Origin: Novosphingobium aureum
GTDB taxonomy: Bacteria; Pseudomonadota; Alphaproteobacteria; Sphingomonadales; Sphingomonadaceae
Assembly: GCF_015865035.1 (NCBI RefSeq)
Contig: NZ_JADZGI010000001.1
Span: 2,542,001 to 2,606,000, forward strand
Direction of reading: 5' to 3'
DNA: 64,000 bases
Below are positions 61,194 through 64,000 of the stretch, piece by piece. The stretch's first letter is position 1, and each line of letters opens with the position of its first letter. The notes below the pieces were generated by a model. It did no database searches and was not told the origin of the DNA. It saw only the letters and a program-made list of their open reading frames with translations. The position numbers were made by a program, and so were the translations under genes.

Positions 61194-62264
61194 TCAGACC
61201 CCGGCCGCAAGGCTCGCCGACGATGGTCGGATCGTCTCGGTCCGATATCCATAGCGATGCGCCATCGCGCCGGTGAGCACCCCGACGAGGCGCTGCCTCG
61301 CCGCAGGCATCTCGTTTCGCCAGGCCTCGTCGGCCCGGATCACGAGGCTGTCCTTCATGCGATGGCGACTGCCCGCGACCTGATGTGCGGGATAGAGTAC
61401 GCCCTCCCCCCCGCCGTGCGTTCCTGCGAGCGGCATTTCGCGATCACGCCAAGGGTGCAGGACGGTGGCGATGGTCCCTGCCGGATCGGCAACCAGATCC
61501 TCGTAACGCACCCGTGCAGAGCGTTGCGCCCCGACCTTGCGGCACAGCCGCTCGGCTGCGCGGTTCACGAGGGCCCAGCGCATCGCGACATAGGCCGAGG
61601 CTCTGGGCCTGATCTCCTTTTGCACGCCGCGTTCGAGTTCGCGCGCGATGGATTTGGACATCGACCACACCACTGCGCGCGGATCGCGCACGAGGTGGAT
61701 CACGTGCAGATCTATCCCCGGCGTCGCGGCAAGCGCAAAACCGCGTCCGGGCAGCTTCGAACTGTCCACCAGAAACGGCGGGGGAGCAACTGGATCTCCG
61801 GCAGCTTCCCGAGAGATCGCGGCAAACAGCGCGTGCGTTTCACGGCGATGCAGAGCGCGCGCTGGATGCGGCAGGCGCGCGATCCCGGGCAAGGCCTCAA
61901 GATGGCGCTGGGCCCTTGCCAGGTGCGCCAGACGTCGCTCGATACCCCCTGCCCTCGCCTCTTCGTTCTTCTGACCCATCTGGCCGAGCTGCCCGGCTCG
62001 ACCTACCGGCGCAGCCCCGGCCTCCCAGCGCTCGACGACACGGCTCCAGAAAGTGCACGCGCGGACCCTCTCGCCACAGGCGCAATATTCGTCTCTGGGC
62101 CACACATGGCGCGAAAGTGCAGTCAGCTCGCCCAACCCGGCGACACCGCCAGCGTTGCCCAGAGCAATGTCGAGCAGCGTCGAACCGCTCCGTCCGTAAC
62201 CGGCGATATAGATGACACGCACAGGGGCGGTATCAAGGATTGTACTGGACGGGCGCTCTCGCAC
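61194..62264 (-). CDS. sulfotransferase family protein
   Basis: About 356 aa from a GTG at 62264 (VRERPSSTILDTAPVRV...). PAPS-binding P-loop IAGYGRSGSTLLDIAL near residue 20 and the 3'-phosphate site HLVRDPRAVVWSMSKSI near 200; a Cys-rich spot (CACGERVRAC) sits between. The N-terminal start is uncertain: longer in-frame versions exist but are Arg/Pro-heavy. First gene of the minus-strand trio; divergent from the polymerase-like gene. Confidence 0.82.
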   Translation of the reverse strand: MRERPSSTILDTAPVRVIYIAGYGRSGSTLLDIALGNAGGVAGLGELTALSRHVWPRDEYCACGERVRACTFWSRVVERWEAGAAPVGRAGQLGQMGQKNEEARAGGIERRLAHLARAQRHLEALPGIARLPHPARALHRRETHALFAAISREAAGDPVAPPPFLVDSSKLPGRGFALAATPGIDLHVIHLVRDPRAVVWSMSKSIARELERGVQKEIRPRASAYVAMRWALVNRAAERLCRKVGAQRSARVRYEDLVADPAGTIATVLHPWRDREMPLAGTHGGGEGVLYPAHQVAGSRHRMKDSLVIRADEAWRNEMPAARQRLVGVLTGAMAHRYGYRTETIRPSSASLAAGV

Positions 62265-62488
62265 GTGACGATCTCCAAGCCATCTGGCTCCAGCCCCCCG
62301 GGCGCGAAAAATCCGCGCCCCTCGCGGGACCTCCGGATCGCTGCGCACCCCGTTTCTACGCAAGGCAGCGCCGGGCGGCCAAGTCCCCAATTGGAGTGAG
62401 CCACGCATGCATCGTGCCGCACACGGCTACCAACAATGCGCAAGGGCGCTGGCCGAACTTGTCTTTGCCTGATCGCGCGCAGCCCCGC

Positions 62489-63832
62489 ATGATCCTTGAC
62501 ATGGTGGCACTTAATCCCGGCATCAACGATGGTTACGGCGGCTACCCCAGTGCCGCCCTTGCCCCCGGCGGCATCCGCTCCTCGACGCCCGGCAGCCGCG
62601 CCGCATTTCTCGCGCTTGGCTATCTCCTGCCGATCGCCTCGTTCATCATGTCGTGGCGCGTACTGCGCCTGACCCAGGCCAACCTCACCTTGTCCGACGG
62701 CCTGCTGGCAGCCGCGATCGCGATCCTGGTGATCGCGGCTAGGCTTGAGATGAAGCCGTTCGGACGGCTCTCGGGCGCCTGGATCATGGGGCTTACGCTC
62801 ATGCTCGGCGGACTGCTGGCAAGCTCGCTCTATCACGCCGACACGAACCGCTGGCTGATCGTCGCAGCACAGTACATTTTCGCCATGCTGCTGTTCCCGA
62901 TGGCGCTGTCGAGCGTTTCCTCCGGATTGCTGCGGCGCTGCGTACTGGCCTATCTGTACGGGACCGCCGCCTCGCAGGCGATCAGTCTCGCCATCGCCCC
63001 CTTCTATGCCGAAGCCGAATGGCTGCATTGGCTGGGCCGGGGCTTCTTCACCGGCAACGGCCGGCTCGGAGCGCTGACCGGCGAGCCCAATCCCAACGGC
63101 GCGGTTTGTGCCTATGCGCTGGTCATCCTGCTCCACGCGATGCTGTCGCGTTGGTTGCGCCTAGTCGTCGCGATCCCGCTGGCGGTGCTGATCGGCTGGG
63201 GCCTGCTCGCCAGCGCCAGCGTCACCGGGTTCGCAGCTACGGTGATCGCCTGTGTCGTATTCCTGGGCTTCTCGCATCCGCGCAACCTGGCGAAGGTCGG
63301 CATTCCCTTCGCTGCCTTTGTGGGAATCTACTTCACCGTTGGCGGACCGATCCCCCAGACATTCGAGGAACGTGTTTACGAAGCCATGGCCTCGGGCGAT
63401 CCGGACAAGGCCGGGACTTACATCGGCCGCTCCGCGCTGATCCGCGAATCCTGGGCCATGGCCGACGACAACCTGCTCGTCGGGCTGGGTGCCGACCGTT
63501 ACCGCGTCGAGAGCATCTACGGTGCGCCGGTCCACAACATCCACTTACTCATGCTCAACGAAGGCGGCCTGATCTGCGCCATCGGCCTTTGGACCTTGTT
63601 CGGCACGATGTTCGCGGCAGGTTTCGCAGTCCTTGGCCGGGTGCGCCTCGACGGGGCTGCATGCCTTGGCGTGACAACCGCGTTCATGGTCTACGCCATG
63701 GCCATTCCGCACATGTACACGCGGATATGGGCCGGGCCGCCGCTGCTGTTCCTGATGTGGGCTCTGGTCCATCTCGCCGAAACGCCCGATCCCTCCAGCC
63801 ACTACGCGGAGCCTGCCGGAGACGACGGGTGA
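62489..63832 (+). CDS. O-antigen ligase/polymerase-like membrane protein
   Basis: A 447-aa protein with about 11 transmembrane helices and a periplasmic loop before the last third (EAMASGDPDKAGTYIGRSALI), followed by NNLLVGLGADRYR-like DDNLLVGLGADRY and VHNIHLLMLNEGGL, which is the Wzy_C/O-antigen ligase signature with the conserved His. Likely polymerises the repeat unit. Start ATG at 62489 (alternative 62501). Its TGA overlaps the GTG of the next gene (GTGA). Confidence 0.82.
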   Translation: MILDMVALNPGINDGYGGYPSAALAPGGIRSSTPGSRAAFLALGYLLPIASFIMSWRVLRLTQANLTLSDGLLAAAIAILVIAARLEMKPFGRLSGAWIMGLTLMLGGLLASSLYHADTNRWLIVAAQYIFAMLLFPMALSSVSSGLLRRCVLAYLYGTAASQAISLAIAPFYAEAEWLHWLGRGFFTGNGRLGALTGEPNPNGAVCAYALVILLHAMLSRWLRLVVAIPLAVLIGWGLLASASVTGFAATVIACVVFLGFSHPRNLAKVGIPFAAFVGIYFTVGGPIPQTFEERVYEAMASGDPDKAGTYIGRSALIRESWAMADDNLLVGLGADRYRVESIYGAPVHNIHLLMLNEGGLICAIGLWTLFGTMFAAGFAVLGRVRLDGAACLGVTTAFMVYAMAIPHMYTRIWAGPPLLFLMWALVHLAETPDPSSHYAEPAGDDG

Positions 63833-64000
63833 GCCCGGGCGACATCGCCTCGCGGGGCCGGCGGCGCGCCCGCGGCCCACTCTCGCCTGCTGGTCTGGTC
63901 TCGCGCTGGCAAGCCAGCAAACTGCTGCGCCCGCGGCTTGTGAGCCTGTTCCACCTGTTGTCCGGCAGCTTCGGCAGCGCGCTGGTGATGATGGGTTCGA
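63829..64000 (+). CDS. probable polysaccharide flippase, 5' fragment
   Basis: The first 57 codons from a GTG overlapping the polymerase stop; the end is outside the window. A basic N-terminal region is followed by SLFHLLSGSFGSALVMMGS, which looks like the opening helix of Wzx-type flippases. Context (after a Wzy-like gene) supports this, but the fragment is too short to be sure. Confidence 0.45.
   Translation, partial: MSPGDIASRGRRRARGPLSPAGLVSRWQASKLLRPRLVSLFHLLSGSFGSALVMMGS

Overview
The window looks like the chromosome of a high-GC alphaproteobacterium of the order Sphingomonadales (Novosphingobium or a near relative). This is inferred from the gene order pgk / MOSC / gap / tkt diverging from zapA / 6S RNA / 5-formyltetrahydrofolate cyclo-ligase / DUF2842, from a branched-chain 2-oxoacid dehydrogenase operon, and from codon use. 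No 16S gene is present, so the genus is a guess.

Layout. 1-14.4 kb is ordinary core chromosome: glycolysis and pentose-phosphate genes, zapA with a probable 6S RNA, two identical tRNA-Asp genes, a bkd-type E1alpha/E1beta/E2 operon with a near-consensus promoter, thymidylate synthase, and an orphan chemotaxis receptor. At 14,425 an intact tRNA-Pro(CGG) begins. Its last 52 bp (14,450-14,501) recur exactly at 44,226-44,277. These direct repeats bound a 29.8 kb integrated element with a tyrosine integrase beside the tRNA.

The element. Its left half is mobility and defence: integrase, an excisionase-like HTH protein, a RepA-like helicase ATPase, a serine recombinase, a four-gene type I restriction-modification operon (hsdR-hsdM-hsdS-mrr), and a MobA/MobL-type relaxase with an oriT-like inverted repeat upstream. 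No type IV secretion genes are seen, so it is best described as an integrative mobilizable element. A run of small, mostly unrecognised genes follows (29.6-32.8 kb). One of them encodes a stand-alone protein with an HUH (His-Ile-His) motif. The right half (33.4-43.6 kb) is cargo: a GT4 glycosyltransferase fused to a second domain, a GH130 phosphorylase-like enzyme, a transglutaminase-like protease, NhaA, several small proteins, a cold-shock-like protein and an SLC13-type transporter. This reads as a glycan or solute and ion stress module. Two cargo genes (the GT4 and nhaA) lack a start codon where the family N-terminus should begin, which points to frameshifts or sequence errors.

Right chromosome (44.3-64 kb). 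A nitroreductase-like protein, an MFS exporter and a LuxR-type response regulator precede an extracellular polysaccharide locus: PIG-L deacetylase, formyltransferase and GT4 on the minus strand; a CapD/WbpM-type dehydratase, DegT aminotransferase and sulfotransferase on the plus strand; then a Wza-like export lipoprotein and an outer-membrane barrel; a minus-strand set of sulfotransferase, pectate-lyase-like enzyme and GT4; an O-antigen ligase/polymerase-like protein; and the start of a probable flippase. Together the enzymes suggest a polymer containing N-formylated amino sugar and sulfate.

The most interesting material is the element: its att structure with matching internal repeats about 85-88 bp from each end, candidate oriT and replication hairpins, the small-gene operon around the HUH protein, and the GT4/GH130 cargo.
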